Below, one piece after another: positions 43,101-51,127 of a DNA stretch of 64,000 nt. The notes below the pieces were generated by a model. The model worked only from the letters and a program-made list of their open reading frames with translations, had not been told where the DNA came from and searched no databases. The translations under genes and the position numbers were made by a program. Location of the stretch: the NCBI GenBank assembly GCA_964557295.1, contig CAZKZP010000009.1:1-64000 (forward strand), written 5' to 3'. The stretch comes from JBFMHP01 sp964557295. GTDB taxonomy: Bacteria; Pseudomonadota; Gammaproteobacteria; RBG-16-57-12. Positions within the stretch are counted from its first letter, which is position 1, and every line of letters starts with the position of its first letter.

Positions 43101-43639
43101 GAGCCATTGATGGGATATTTTTCCGTCGCGGCATCCGTCTGGCCGTGCACGCCCCAGTCCGCCTGGCATTCGATGGCGTTAGAGTGCTGCTTGGAGCTGA
43201 GAGTGTCCCATTTGGACGAGGATGATTTGCCGTTGTTTTGCGCGAAGCGGTCGTTGTAATAACCGGAGGCGCCGCTGCCCTTGCCCAGCGCGGCGGCGGA
43301 GGCCTTGCACTTGTTGGCGCCGGCATCGACATATTGAGACGTGGCGGCGCAGTTGGGCAGCTTGCTGTCGGTGCTCCAGTAGATCCTGCCGGTATCGCAG
43401 CTGCCCGAGTAGCTTTTGGCAGGGTCATAGCTCCCTTCTTCGGTCGTATCGGGCACATCCTTGGTGCCCATGCTGCCCGAGGTGTCGACGATGAAGGTGA
43501 TGTTCGGCCGGACCTCGGAGGCGGTCAGACTGCTGGTCAGATAGATTTCGATGTCTTCCGCCATCACTGGAGTGGCGATGGACAACGCCGTGAGCGTTGT
43601 CAGCGACAGGGTCTTGATGTGTTTGACTGCGGTTTTCAT
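40187..43639 (-). CDS. pilY1: PilY1/PilC-type pilus adhesin with vWA domain (operon A)
   Basis: 1150 aa. Signal peptide (ends near TPVMA). The N-terminal von Willebrand A-like domain has an intact MIDAS (D52-S54-S56, VDTSGSM). The C-terminal beta-propeller (about 650-1100) includes LYAGTSEGNLVAIDTDDG, the calcium-binding-like DANGDGYSD loop before RLYVGDMGGQIWRFDL, and GSGYREHPL. PilY1 sits at the pilus tip with minor pilins and controls extension, adhesion and surface sensing. Upstream genes are pilX and a small unknown protein, downstream pilE. Confidence 0.94.
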   Translation of the reverse strand: MKTAVKHIKTLSLTTLTALSIATPVMAEDIEIYLTSSLTASEVRPNITFIVDTSGSMGTKDVPDTTEEGSYDPAKSYSGSCDTGRIYWSTDSKLPNCAATSQYVDAGANKCKASAAALGKGSGASGYYNDRFAQNNGKSSSSKWDTLSSKQHSNAIECQADWGVHGQTDAATEKYPINGSSTAWTSNISQAISWAATGGTYTAYSGNYLNWRASASASTNISRLDSVKRVYTNLINSLGSNLNIAIMRYDARSADLNKGGYFVMPMQQLTDANRASYVAAVNGFTASGYTPLSETLHEAYLFYRGDKVKFGNTSTPGTNVSGVLAPSDPTKYQSPIAYPCQKNFVVFLTDGEPTYDTDADAAIKALPGFSTVTGSANCTGNCMDELAHYMNAKDCRSDLDGDQKVSTYTIGFGQDVVHTPPDPPTAAETLLLNTANKGGGKFYTATSTAGLADVFNNIMVEILSVNTSFTAPAVSVNAFNRSTHRDELYFAVFLPSSDPKWYGNIKRFKLGTSALIEDANGVDAVDPATGFFKSSATSFWTPTADAPDGDSAKKGGAASKLTLPRTTYTYTGSTAPSNANLAAVANKLDESNAAVTKAMLGDAAMTDERRTAILQWTRGIDLLDEDNDTDVTDARRFMGAPLHAKPVLITYGGTSAAPDMTLYAGTSEGNLVAIDTDDGREVFSFTPQELLPNLATLYDNSASIPVIYGMDGPLTTWINDANSNGSLADSGDFAYLYQGMRRGGRNYYALDVSNRSAPTLKWVIKGGAGDFAELAQSWSAALKTKIKYNGADRTVLIFGGGYDTAQDSNTTVTNDTVGRAIFIVDADTGARLWQAGPSGSGATQVFSSMNYSIPADVSIIDANGDGYSDRLYVGDMGGQIWRFDLNKTNTGATDLATGGVIAALGDGTSAGNRRFYYAPDVSLSENGAYFNVAIGSGYREHPLNTDIHDALFVIHDPNVYGPARNSSGQAVYTTYTLSELYDATSNLIGQGTSTEIAAETAALASKHGLYIWLNDASGNFVGEKVLAKSVTMGGMVMFTTYTPTASGPTGCAPSQGVSYLYYISTKDGTPGTNLTGDATKLNGDPSLVRNDRKKAFVRGGIHSTPTILVQDTSPTDPTSVDTTMKCIEGTEACGPTPSRFSPSKTIWRVQ

Positions 43640-43683
43640 GGCGCGCCTCACTGCTGATTGCCTGAATACTGAAAGAGCTGCGT

Positions 43684-44013
43684 TCACCAACGGATCTCGA
43701 TGACGCGCTTGTGCTCCGGATCATAGTTCACGGTGCCCGCTTGTCCGGAATGGCTCTTGGCCTGCCCACGGCCGATCATTGCGCCGTAGAGGTAGAACTG
43801 CGTGCTGGCGTCAAAGCGCAGTTCCAGCGGGCAAGCCTTGCACCCCTGCGCCAGAACCTTGCCGCCGGCCTCACCGTTGAAACTGAGGCTGATCTGGTCC
43901 GCCTCCATTCCCACTTGCGGCACCCCGGTCTCGGCCGCGGCGGGCAGGGCGATGCCGATGCCGGTTACGAACAGCAGGCGTCCAAGCAAATGGTTGGCAT
44001 GGTTTCGCTTCAT
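43684..44013 (-). CDS. Small periplasmic protein in minor-pilin operon A, unknown
   Basis: 109 aa with a signal peptide (LLGRLLFVTGIGIALPAAAE). The mature part has QGCKACPLELRFDASTQFYL, with a CxxC pair, and ends KRVIEIRW. No family recognised. It lies between pilX and pilY1, 23 and 44 bases from its neighbours, and AAGGAG is well placed before the ATG at 44013. The corresponding position in operon B holds no such gene. It may help fold or stabilise PilY1 or the minor pilins (inference). Confidence 0.65.
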   Translation of the reverse strand: MKRNHANHLLGRLLFVTGIGIALPAAAETGVPQVGMEADQISLSFNGEAGGKVLAQGCKACPLELRFDASTQFYLYGAMIGRGQAKSHSGQAGTVNYDPEHKRVIEIRW

Positions 44014-44036
44014 GGCGCTTCTCCTTCTGTAATGTG

Positions 44037-44549
44037 TCATTTGTATTTGAGTCCGCCGCGGCTGATGCCTTGCTCATGCGTCGTGCGGGTGCTGGTTGCG
44101 TTGATGGTGGCTAGCGTTGAGATCGAGAAGTTATTGCAAGCGAATTGGCTGTCTTCTCCCAGCGTGACGCCACGGCATCTGGCGCCGCCTTGGCCGGAAA
44201 AGGTCACGGTGGATGTCGTGGCGATTGCCGCGCTCGATGTGGGCGCGATAGTCTCCGCGACGGCCGCGGTCGAGCCCTCGCCCGTGTTGACCGTCTTCAG
44301 CAAGAGATCGTTGTTCGCATTGTAGGCGGGGGCGGTGCGGTTTTCGTCGCCGGTGATCATGACATTTGAAATCGCGCTTTCCGCACCCTGGAATGCCAGC
44401 GCGGAAGACTGGAAATTGCGTGTCATGCGCACGTCCAGGGTTGCATTGGAGACGACCGACAGGCCGATGAGGGTCAGTACCAGCAACATCATCAGGCTGA
44501 CGATCAGCACCGCGCCTTCTTGTCGTGTTCTATGTCCGATGCACATCAT
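44037..44549 (-). CDS. pilX: Minor pilin PilX (operon A)
   Basis: 170 aa. The N-terminus has a hydrophobic helix after a short leader (GAVLIVSLMMLLVLTLIGLS) without the classical Glu5 context, as usual for PilX-like pilins, then RNFQSSALAFQGAESAI, the PilX N-terminal motif. It is part of the tip complex that supports PilY1. Start: ATG at 44549 or 44546; an in-frame GTG at 44558 is also possible. It begins 13 bases after pilW. Confidence 0.88.
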   Translation of the reverse strand: MMCIGHRTRQEGAVLIVSLMMLLVLTLIGLSVVSNATLDVRMTRNFQSSALAFQGAESAISNVMITGDENRTAPAYNANNDLLLKTVNTGEGSTAAVAETIAPTSSAAIATTSTVTFSGQGGARCRGVTLGEDSQFACNNFSISTLATINATSTRTTHEQGISRGGLKYK

Positions 44550-44562
44550 GCTCGCCACCTGC

Positions 44563-45321
44563 TCATACGTTGTTGCGCAAAAGAATGGTTCGGGTGAAGA
44601 CCCGTCTTAACCGGCTGTCGGTAAACGGGCCCACCGCGGGCGCGTTCAGCAAGGTATGGGTGCCGGCGGCATTCTGGCCCACGGTATCGACGGTGCTGAC
44701 CAGCAGCGCGATCTTGACGCTGACGACACTGTTGACGTTGGCGGCGCTGAGCGATGTCGCGCTCACGAAGCGGTTGGCGATGTTGTCAGCATCGGTGTCG
44801 ACGCCATAGAGGATCTGCATGTTCTCGACGCCGTCGGCGATGATGCCGGCCGTCCCGCCGCTGCCCTGGCACATCAGGGTGGTGTCATTGATGTAGTAGC
44901 GGTCCGTGGTGATCACGTCCGTGCCGGTGGCCGTGCCCATGCAATCGGTGGCCGCGCGGTATTCGATGGCAATATCGTCACTGGCGGTGCTATTGGCGGA
45001 GGTAAAAGTGAGCGTGGCGTTTTCGACGGAATTTTCCAGAGTAGTGGCCAGATCCAGCTTGGTCGCGGTCTCCGAGACGCCCCGGAGATCATATCCGGCC
45101 TTGGCGATGCCGGAAGCCAAGGCATCCAGCGCGAAGCGGGCATTTTCCTGAAGTCTGCCCATGCCGTTTTGCACGTTATGGGAGGCCTTGCTGCTGAGGA
45201 ATAATTGCGCCACACCGGCCAGCAGGACCAAGCTGATCGTGATGGCCACCATGAGCTCGATGATGTTGAAGCCAGCTTGGCGTGCGCCGGCAAGCGATGG
45301 AATGTGCGTTCTAGGTTTCAT
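44563..45321 (-). CDS. pilW: Minor pilin PilW (operon A)
   Basis: 252 aa. Leader MKPRTHIPSLAGARQAG, then the pilin N-terminus FNIIELMVAITISLVLLAG with Glu5. The C-terminal region has the PilW features MGRLQENARFALDALAS and VGPFTDSRLRRVFTRTILLRN. It starts within the ATGA overlap of the pilV stop, so the two are translationally coupled. Confidence 0.92.
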   Translation of the reverse strand: MKPRTHIPSLAGARQAGFNIIELMVAITISLVLLAGVAQLFLSSKASHNVQNGMGRLQENARFALDALASGIAKAGYDLRGVSETATKLDLATTLENSVENATLTFTSANSTASDDIAIEYRAATDCMGTATGTDVITTDRYYINDTTLMCQGSGGTAGIIADGVENMQILYGVDTDADNIANRFVSATSLSAANVNSVVSVKIALLVSTVDTVGQNAAGTHTLLNAPAVGPFTDSRLRRVFTRTILLRNNV

Positions 45322-45911
45322 GGCTGTATCGTCGTCGTGAGGATTTGCGGTGCGGTGGCCGCGCCACCGGTGCCTTGTTCGGGAGTGCGCTCGGTCCATT
45401 GCAATGTGATCGTGAGCGGTGAATGGGTGGTGCACGCGGCGGCATCGGTAATGTCCGAATCGAGGCAGGTGATGATGGCCGTGGCGCCAGGCATCGTGTT
45501 GAAACCGCCTTGCGCGACATCGTTCCGCCAAACGCCGCAGAACCATTCAGTCTCGTCGAACGCCACCATTTGCGCCTTAGTGCAGGTGGTAGCGGCAACG
45601 GCGCCGCCGTTGTAATGGTCGCTACAGTAGGTGGCGGGCGCCGCGCAGGCCGTCCCGTTCAGAACGACGGAGGGGTTGTACCTGCCGCTCGCGTAAATGG
45701 TCTCGCTATTGGCGCGCAGCCGTTCGGCGAGATCATCGAGATAGACGGTGGTCTGGGTCCGGTTCTCCGAGCCGCTGGTGCTGCGCAGGCCCACGACCTG
45801 CAGCGCGGCAATGCCGAGCAGGCCGATGGCGAGGATGACCAGGGTGACCAAGACCTCGACCATGGTGAGGCCGGTCATGTTGGATTTTCCTGGGTGACGG
45901 GCAGATATCAT
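45318..45911 (-). CDS. pilV: Minor pilin PilV (operon A)
   Basis: 197 aa. Pilin-like N-terminus (TGLTMVEVLVTLVILAIGLLGIAALQ), and DLAERLRANSETIYASG in the helix spur, characteristic of PilV. Start ATG at 45911 with AGGTGA upstream; an in-frame ATG at 45929 would overlap fimT. The order fimT-pilV-pilW-pilX-pilY1-pilE is that of the minor-pilin operons of Pseudomonas-like bacteria. Confidence 0.92.
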   Translation of the reverse strand: MISARHPGKSNMTGLTMVEVLVTLVILAIGLLGIAALQVVGLRSTSGSENRTQTTVYLDDLAERLRANSETIYASGRYNPSVVLNGTACAAPATYCSDHYNGGAVAATTCTKAQMVAFDETEWFCGVWRNDVAQGGFNTMPGATAIITCLDSDITDAAACTTHSPLTITLQWTERTPEQGTGGAATAPQILTTTIQP

Positions 45912-45919
45912 AAGGTCAC

Positions 45920-46417
45920 CTATGCGCACGGGTTGTTGGCCGTGGCGACACGGCCGGTATTGGTCACGGTGATGGTGCGGCCGGTTTCGCCCGCGCGATC
46001 GTCACAGAGTGTCAGGGTGTCGCCCGCCGCCGGCGTCACCCGGCCGCTGGCCTGATATTGGAACGCGGTGTTGCTGCCCGCGCTGGTGAAGCTGACGCTC
46101 CCTGCCAGGGCATCATAGGTGTTGAGTACCGTGCCATCACTGTTCACGGTCACCGTCCAGCCGTTACTCCAGGCACCACCGGTCGCCGTGACATCGATTG
46201 CGGTATTGCGCTTGATGGCCTCGCTGCGGGCGAAATTCATGGCGGTCACGAACTGGTTCGCATTGGTGCTCATGCGATTGTTGGCGACCATTTCAGTGAA
46301 ACTGGGGACCGCGAGCGTGAGCAAGATGGCGGCGACCGACAGCGTCACCATCAACTCCACGAGCGTGAAGCCGCGTGCTTTATACACCATGTCTCTCATC
46401 ACCTTTGTCGTGTTCAT
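45920..46417 (-). CDS. fimT: Pseudopilin FimT/GspH-like (operon A)
   Basis: 165 aa. The N-terminus RGFTLVELMVTLSVAAILLTLA is a standard prepilin helix. The GspH/FimT domain follows with ARSEAIKRNTAIDVTATGG and WSNGWTVTVNSDGTV. It is the first gene of operon A. Start at ATG 46417; ATG codons at 46399 and 46390 are alternatives. FimT proteins bind DNA and support natural transformation in some bacteria. Confidence 0.92.
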   Translation of the reverse strand: MNTTKVMRDMVYKARGFTLVELMVTLSVAAILLTLAVPSFTEMVANNRMSTNANQFVTAMNFARSEAIKRNTAIDVTATGGAWSNGWTVTVNSDGTVLNTYDALAGSVSFTSAGSNTAFQYQASGRVTPAAGDTLTLCDDRAGETGRTITVTNTGRVATANNPCA

Positions 46418-46889
46418 GTATTTGTCGTCGACATCTTCCGTAGTTTTTTCGCGCCTATCCCAGACCGGCGGTCGGGGTTGCCGGATAAGCGGTCGAAACT
46501 GCCGCGCACCGCCGAGATTTTTTGAACCACCGCACATTTTTGGAGAAATCGCGGCGACGCGGGTGCATGTACAACGGCTGGATCGGCTGATTTCTGAAGC
46601 GGGGATCGTGATGCCCTTCACACTCCTCGGAATGGAATATGGAATCTGACCGCCCGCCGGTGCGGGTGCGCCAGGGTTAGTACTTGGCGGATAAAGATGC
46701 CTGCTGCTATAGGAGCAAGCTTTGCCTACATGGAGGTAGGCAAGGGGTCGTGAGTCCGGAACGGAAGCTTCAGCTTGCGATCAGCCACCGCTGCGATGGT
46801 CGCCATCGAGAGATGGCTCCTACATCGGATGTAATTGATCGCGGGGTCAATATCGCCGTCATCTCGGCGTTAAGTAACTGCCATTCGGG
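46418..46889. other. Intergenic region upstream of operon A
   Basis: No gene. It carries a TAGGAGC-type repeat at about 46695-46830 and the probable promoter of operon A on the minus strand. No clear sigma-54 motif was found. Confidence 0.55.
46695..46830. repeat. TAGGAGC-type intergenic repeat, extended copy
   Basis: Starts CTGCTATAGGAGCAAGCTTT and ends GATGGCTCCTACAT, so the ends are inverted copies, with an inner AAGCTTCAGCTT and a GATGGTCGCCATC hairpin. It is related to the copy at 28767-28828. Confidence 0.6.
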
Positions 46890-47447
46890 TTAGGGTTGGT
46901 ATGGTGCGCCGGGGGATGGCAGCCGGTTGATGGTGATAAACCGGCTGGCGCCGCTGTGGTCCGGCATGCGGGGTTCTTCCAGGTAGGTCGCTTCCTGCAA
47001 TCCCTGGATCTCGCCTCGGCCGGTGCGATCGTCGACCGAGGTTGCGATAGCCCTGAATGTGAGGCCCTTGGAGATGAAATAACTGTCTTCCTTGATGAAG
47101 TGCACGCGATTGGCGTCCACTTCAAGTAACGTCACGGCGCGCGAGATCAGGCCGGAGGGGTTATACATTTCGATCCAAAGATCATAACTGCCGGGTGGCA
47201 CGACCACACCGGCCCAGGTGCCGTTGGTCAGCAAAGCCACCGGCACATCGTTCAAGAATGTTTTGTACTGGGCGGCGCCTGCCTTGAGTTTTTTGTCACG
47301 GTAAAAAACCACCACGGCCTGCCCCCGCACGGCGGCCAGTTCAGGGGGGGTGGTATCGGCGCGGATCGGGACGAGGGCGCCGCCGCTCAGCAGCATTCCC
47401 ATGAGCGCCAGCGCCACGGTCAGAGGTCGCTTGATCGGTGTGTTCAT
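46890..47447 (-). CDS. Secreted protein resembling DUF2846, unknown function
   Basis: 185 aa. A signal peptide is predicted (LTVALALMGMLLSGGALVP). The mature part (AVVVFYRDKKLKAGAAQYKT, VPVALLTNGTWAGVVVPPG, AVTLLEVDANRVHFIKEDSYF) has the beta-rich pattern of DUF2846-type envelope proteins. The match is by eye only. Its start overlaps the stop of the ankyrin gene by ATGA, so it is the last gene of a three-gene envelope operon. Confidence 0.65.
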   Translation of the reverse strand: MNTPIKRPLTVALALMGMLLSGGALVPIRADTTPPELAAVRGQAVVVFYRDKKLKAGAAQYKTFLNDVPVALLTNGTWAGVVVPPGSYDLWIEMYNPSGLISRAVTLLEVDANRVHFIKEDSYFISKGLTFRAIATSVDDRTGRGEIQGLQEATYLEEPRMPDHSGASRFITINRLPSPGAPYQP

Positions 47448-48586
47448 TGCTGCACACCTAGCTCGGCCGCGGCGTTGCGGCAGCGTTGCTCGCCCGCCAG
47501 GGCATCCTGTTCGGCGCCGTTATAGGCTGCGTGCGCGTCTTCCAGCGAATCCACGCGGCCTCGCGGGACGACGACCGGCGTGTACCAATGGGGGGTGCCG
47601 TCCGAGGCCGTGGGCATGGCGGTGCCGGGTTGCACGGCCATGGCAAACGCGCCCAATACGAAGGCGAAGGCATTCCTCGCATGTTGTTCCTCGATCCGTT
47701 TGTGCGCGCCGTGACTGAGATTGCGGTAGAAGATGGCGGATTGGGCGAAGTGGTAGGCGGCGGTGCGGAAGTCGAGTTTTGCGTCTTCTGGCGCGGTGGC
47801 GGTCATGCGATGCGCGGACTCTTCGTAGGCGACGCCGGTGGCGTAAGCGCCGAGCGCATCCGTCGCCAAGGGTGTGGGTTGCGCGCCGTGTTCGAGTAGT
47901 GTGCGAACGACCTCACGGAATTCACGGGCAGCGGCGAAGTGCAGCGGCGACCAACCGTTGCTATCGCGCAGATTGAGATCCGCGCCGTGGCGGATGAAAA
48001 GCTCGACCAACTCTCTATCCCCCTTGGCCGCGGCGAGGTGCAGGGCCGAGGTGTTGGCGCGATTGACGGTGTTGACGGAGAAACCGTGTTGCAGCAGATA
48101 GTCGGTCATCTCGCGGCTGCCGCCCGTGACGGCGTCGAACAGGGCATTGGTCAGCGTATAGTGGGTCTTGAGGTGGGTGCCTTGATGCAAAAAGTAGCGC
48201 GCGAGTTCGATATGCCCTTCACGTAACGCCAGCATGAACGGCGTGCGACCGTAGAAATCCCGGGCGTTGATATCGGCACCCTGCGTTACGAGAGCGTGCG
48301 CGATGGCTTGATTGCCCTTGATGGCCGCGAGATGCAGAGGCGTGTAGCCCATCTGATCGCGGTCATTGACGGCATCGCCCTTGGAGATCATGGACAAGGC
48401 CGCGCGCTCGTCGCCGGCCTGGATGAAGGAATGCAGCGGCGAGGTGGTCATGCTGCATGCCGCGAGCAGACAGATCAGGCCGCTCGATATCACGACTGAC
48501 CCTAACCATGACCAAGCCTCATTCCGCCCTCCGCGGGGCGCTGAGTGAGATTTGGACCGTAAGCCCAGGGTGCGGAGGATTTTCAT
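47444..48586 (-). CDS. Ankyrin-repeat lipoprotein
   Basis: 380 aa. A long N-terminal region leads to the lipobox LICLLAACS (C44). Residues about 55-235 carry five or six ankyrin repeats (GYTPLHLAAIKGNQAIAHAL, GRTPFMLALREGHIELARY, TSALHLAAAKGDRELVELFI, GWSPLHFAAAREFREVVRTL). The remaining 140 residues are helical and not ankyrin. Ankyrin lipoproteins usually mediate protein contacts at the envelope. It is 54 bases downstream of the beta-barrel gene and coupled to the DUF2846-like gene. Confidence 0.85.
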   Translation of the reverse strand: MKILRTLGLRSKSHSAPRGGRNEAWSWLGSVVISSGLICLLAACSMTTSPLHSFIQAGDERAALSMISKGDAVNDRDQMGYTPLHLAAIKGNQAIAHALVTQGADINARDFYGRTPFMLALREGHIELARYFLHQGTHLKTHYTLTNALFDAVTGGSREMTDYLLQHGFSVNTVNRANTSALHLAAAKGDRELVELFIRHGADLNLRDSNGWSPLHFAAAREFREVVRTLLEHGAQPTPLATDALGAYATGVAYEESAHRMTATAPEDAKLDFRTAAYHFAQSAIFYRNLSHGAHKRIEEQHARNAFAFVLGAFAMAVQPGTAMPTASDGTPHWYTPVVVPRGRVDSLEDAHAAYNGAEQDALAGEQRCRNAAAELGVQQ

Positions 48587-48640
48587 GGCGGTATCCTGCT
48601 CTGCGGTTGAATGAAGGCGACAGCACGACAGAAAGGCGGT

Positions 48641-49300
48641 TCAAAAAATCACCTTGGCGATGGCGCTGGTGGTCAGACCGTCGCCGTTGATGTCATCTTC
48701 AATACTGCCGGAGCTGATGCCGTCGACGGTGTTATAGCTGCCGTAGCGGTACACGGCTTGTATATCCAGGGCGAAGTGTTCGTGGAGCACGAACGCGATC
48801 CCGCCGCCTAAGCGCGCGTCGACGCCGTGGAATTCCGCATCCTGTACTCTGGAGCCATCGGTCGAGCCGTCTTTGACCGTCACGTTGGTGAAGCCGATGC
48901 CGAGGATGAACATCGGCTGGATGCGGGAAGCGCGCCGGAAGTGATATTTGAAATCGAGGTTGAGTGAGCGGAATTCGGTGGTAGTGAGCGCCCCCAGCCA
49001 TTGGCTGTCGTGTTCACTGCGGGTCAGTCCCATCTCGAAGCCGAGGCCCGCGCCCCGGTAGCCGAGCATCATCTCCCTGCCCATCGCGGTCTCTTGTTCC
49101 GGCAACACCTCCATGGACCCGCCCCCGGCGACATAGCTCCTGCCGTCCATGTCTCCGCCGATCTCCACTCGAGCGACGCCGTAGCCAATATAAAAACCCT
49201 CGACGGCCTGCGCGGCTGCCGGTGCCGAGACAAACACCAAGGCGGCCAGCGCCTTCCTGATGATCCCAGTCCGACGGATGATCCAAAAGCGAATAGACAT
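48641..49300 (-). CDS. Outer-membrane beta-barrel protein (OmpA-like/porin family)
   Basis: 219 aa. A signal peptide ends near APAAAQA. The mature protein shows alternating hydrophobic beta strands typical of an eight-stranded barrel (GFYIGYGVARVEIGGD, GLGFEMGLTRSEHD, RIQPMFILGIGFTNVTV, FALDIQAVYRYGSYNTVDGI) and ends with an aromatic residue, AKVIF. It is the first gene of a three-gene operon with the ankyrin lipoprotein. Function unknown. Confidence 0.8.
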   Translation of the reverse strand: MSIRFWIIRRTGIIRKALAALVFVSAPAAAQAVEGFYIGYGVARVEIGGDMDGRSYVAGGGSMEVLPEQETAMGREMMLGYRGAGLGFEMGLTRSEHDSQWLGALTTTEFRSLNLDFKYHFRRASRIQPMFILGIGFTNVTVKDGSTDGSRVQDAEFHGVDARLGGGIAFVLHEHFALDIQAVYRYGSYNTVDGISSGSIEDDINGDGLTTSAIAKVIF

Positions 49301-49637
49301 GATGTGGTACTCCTGATTTTTAAAGGACTTTAATAGCAGTCTAGCAGTCGGGTGAATATTCATGAGGGCGCTGCCGATAGGGAGCAAGGTGCTATGCCCA
49401 AGCGGGCTGCGGTAAAACCCCCGGCAGCTATTGAGAAGTGCATCACAGATCCGAGATGTTTTTTAGATTCAACAGAGATATCAGCCAGTTGTGCGCCTTA
49501 AACCCCCAATAAAAACGCTAAAGAAAGTGCGTGCCGGTACCGACACCTTAACTAGCGTTATTCAGATGTTGCGCGGTTTTTCCACACCTTGTGACCGGCG
49601 CGGCGATAGACAGCCGATGTTTTGGAGATGAGCGAGC
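49301..49637. promoter_or_regulatory. Divergent promoter region before operon B
   Basis: No gene. It separates the envelope operon (minus strand) from minor-pilin operon B (plus strand). It contains a near-perfect 16-bp palindrome GTGCCGGTACCGACAC (49531-49546), flanked by the outer pair AACGCTA (49514-49520) and TAGCGTT (49553-49559). This could be an operator. Confidence 0.5.
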
Positions 49638-50057
49638 ATGAAAAAGAAGGTTTCCTACGCATTGCGCAATCGTATGCAGCAGCGAGGATTCACGCTGATC
49701 GAGCTGATGGTGGCCGTCGCCATCGTCGGCATCTTGGCGGCGATTGCCTATCCGTCGTATACCTCGCAGATGCAAAAGAGCCGCCGGGCCGCGGCGCAGT
49801 CGTTTCTGATGGACCTCTCGCAACGTCAGCAGCAATACCTGCTGGACATGCGCAGTTACGCCTCTACGGTGGCCGCGCTGAATATGACGACCCCGGCGGA
49901 TGTCGCGTCCAACTATACGATCGCCATCACCGTGGGCACCGGCGCGACACCGACCTTCAGCATTTCCGCCACGCCCATCGCCGGTTCGGCGCAGGCGGGC
50001 GATGTCACGCTGGGCATCACCAACGCCAACGTCAAATCACCCTCGGGTTATTGGTAG
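49638..50057 (+). CDS. pilE: Type IV minor pilin PilE-like (operon B)
   Basis: 139 aa. Leader of about 16 residues, then G-FTLIELMVAVAIVGILAAI with Glu5, and YPSYTSQMQKSRRAAAQSFL. The C-terminal domain is short (AGDVTLGITNANVKSPSGYW). It opens operon B, whereas in operon A pilE is last. A second pilE-type gene is at 39717-40190. Confidence 0.93.
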   Translation: MKKKVSYALRNRMQQRGFTLIELMVAVAIVGILAAIAYPSYTSQMQKSRRAAAQSFLMDLSQRQQQYLLDMRSYASTVAALNMTTPADVASNYTIAITVGTGATPTFSISATPIAGSAQAGDVTLGITNANVKSPSGYW

Positions 50058-50066
50058 GAGGACGCC

Positions 50067-50555
50067 ATGAACAAGATTGATCGGACACATTTCAATCGTG
50101 CAGCGCATCGCGAGTCTGGCTTCACGCTTACCGAGGTGGTGGTGACGCTCGCCGTGGCGGGCATCCTCACCTCCCTGGCGGTGCCTTCCTTCACTTCCTC
50201 CATCGCGACCCAGCGCGCGAAGGCCGCATCGACGGATCTCTACATCACCTTGGCCAAGGCGCGCAGCGAAGCGGTCAAGCGCAACGCCAATGTCACCGTT
50301 ACGCCCAAGGATGGCGGCTGGCAGAACGGCTGGCAGGTCACCGATGCCGCGGCCACCGTGCTCGATGACCACGGCGCGACCAGCAGCCTCACCATCTCCG
50401 GTCCCACGAGCATCGTCTTCCGCAGCTCCGGCCGCATTTCGGGCAGCTCCACGGTATCGTTGGTCGTTGCCGACTCGGGCTACAGCTCCGCGGCGCGCTG
50501 CGTGTCGCTGGATCCGAGCGGGCGGCCCTACACCAAGGAGGGAACGTCATGCTGA
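50067..50555 (+). CDS. fimT: Pseudopilin FimT/GspH-like (operon B)
   Basis: 162 aa. SGFTLTEVVVTLAVAGILTS is the pilin N-terminus; KARSEAVKRNANVTVTPKDG and GWQNGWQVTDAAATVLDD are the GspH/FimT signature. Nine bases after pilE; its end overlaps pilV by seven bases. Paralogue of the gene at 45920-46417. Confidence 0.92.
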   Translation: MNKIDRTHFNRAAHRESGFTLTEVVVTLAVAGILTSLAVPSFTSSIATQRAKAASTDLYITLAKARSEAVKRNANVTVTPKDGGWQNGWQVTDAAATVLDDHGATSSLTISGPTSIVFRSSGRISGSSTVSLVVADSGYSSAARCVSLDPSGRPYTKEGTSC

Positions 50556-51127
50556 GACCCGGTTCGTCGCACCTTAGGCGCGCGGGCGGTTTCACGCTGC
50601 TCGAGGTGCTGATCACCGTTGCGATCCTGGCGTTCGGGCTGCTCGGGCTTGCCGGCTTGCAAAGCAAGATGCAACTGGCCGAGATGGAAGCGTATCAGCG
50701 CTCACAGGCGATCCTGCTGGTGACCGACATGGTCGAGCGCTTGAACGCCAATCGCCCGCAGGCGGCCAGTTATGTCACCGCCGCGGCGGTCGGGACGGGT
50801 GATGCGCAGCCGGCCTCGTGCACGGCGATTGCGATGGGCGTGAATCGCGACAAATGCGAATGGAGCAATGCGCTGAAGGGTGCGGCGGAAAAATCCGGCA
50901 CGTCGAACGTCGGCGCCATGATCGGCGCGCATGGCTGCGTGACCGAGATCCAGGCGTTGAATGATACAGCGGGTGCCTGCGCCGCCGGGATCTATCAAGT
51001 CACGGTGACCTGGCAAGGCTTGAACCAGACGGCGGCGCCCGCGTTCGTGTGTCCCGGTGATACGGCGACCAGCACGCTGCGCTCGGTCACCTCCTATGTT
51101 TCAGTGGGGACGCCGGGATGTGTCTGA
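50549..51127 (+). CDS. pilV: Minor pilin PilV (operon B)
   Basis: 192 aa. GGFTLLEVLITVAILAFGLL is the pilin helix, followed by SQAILLVTDMVERLNANRPQ as in PilV. It ends with several Cys that may form disulfides (CTAIAMGVNRDKCEWSN, ACAAGIYQ). It overlaps fimT upstream and pilW downstream. Confidence 0.92.
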   Translation: MLRPGSSHLRRAGGFTLLEVLITVAILAFGLLGLAGLQSKMQLAEMEAYQRSQAILLVTDMVERLNANRPQAASYVTAAAVGTGDAQPASCTAIAMGVNRDKCEWSNALKGAAEKSGTSNVGAMIGAHGCVTEIQALNDTAGACAAGIYQVTVTWQGLNQTAAPAFVCPGDTATSTLRSVTSYVSVGTPGCV

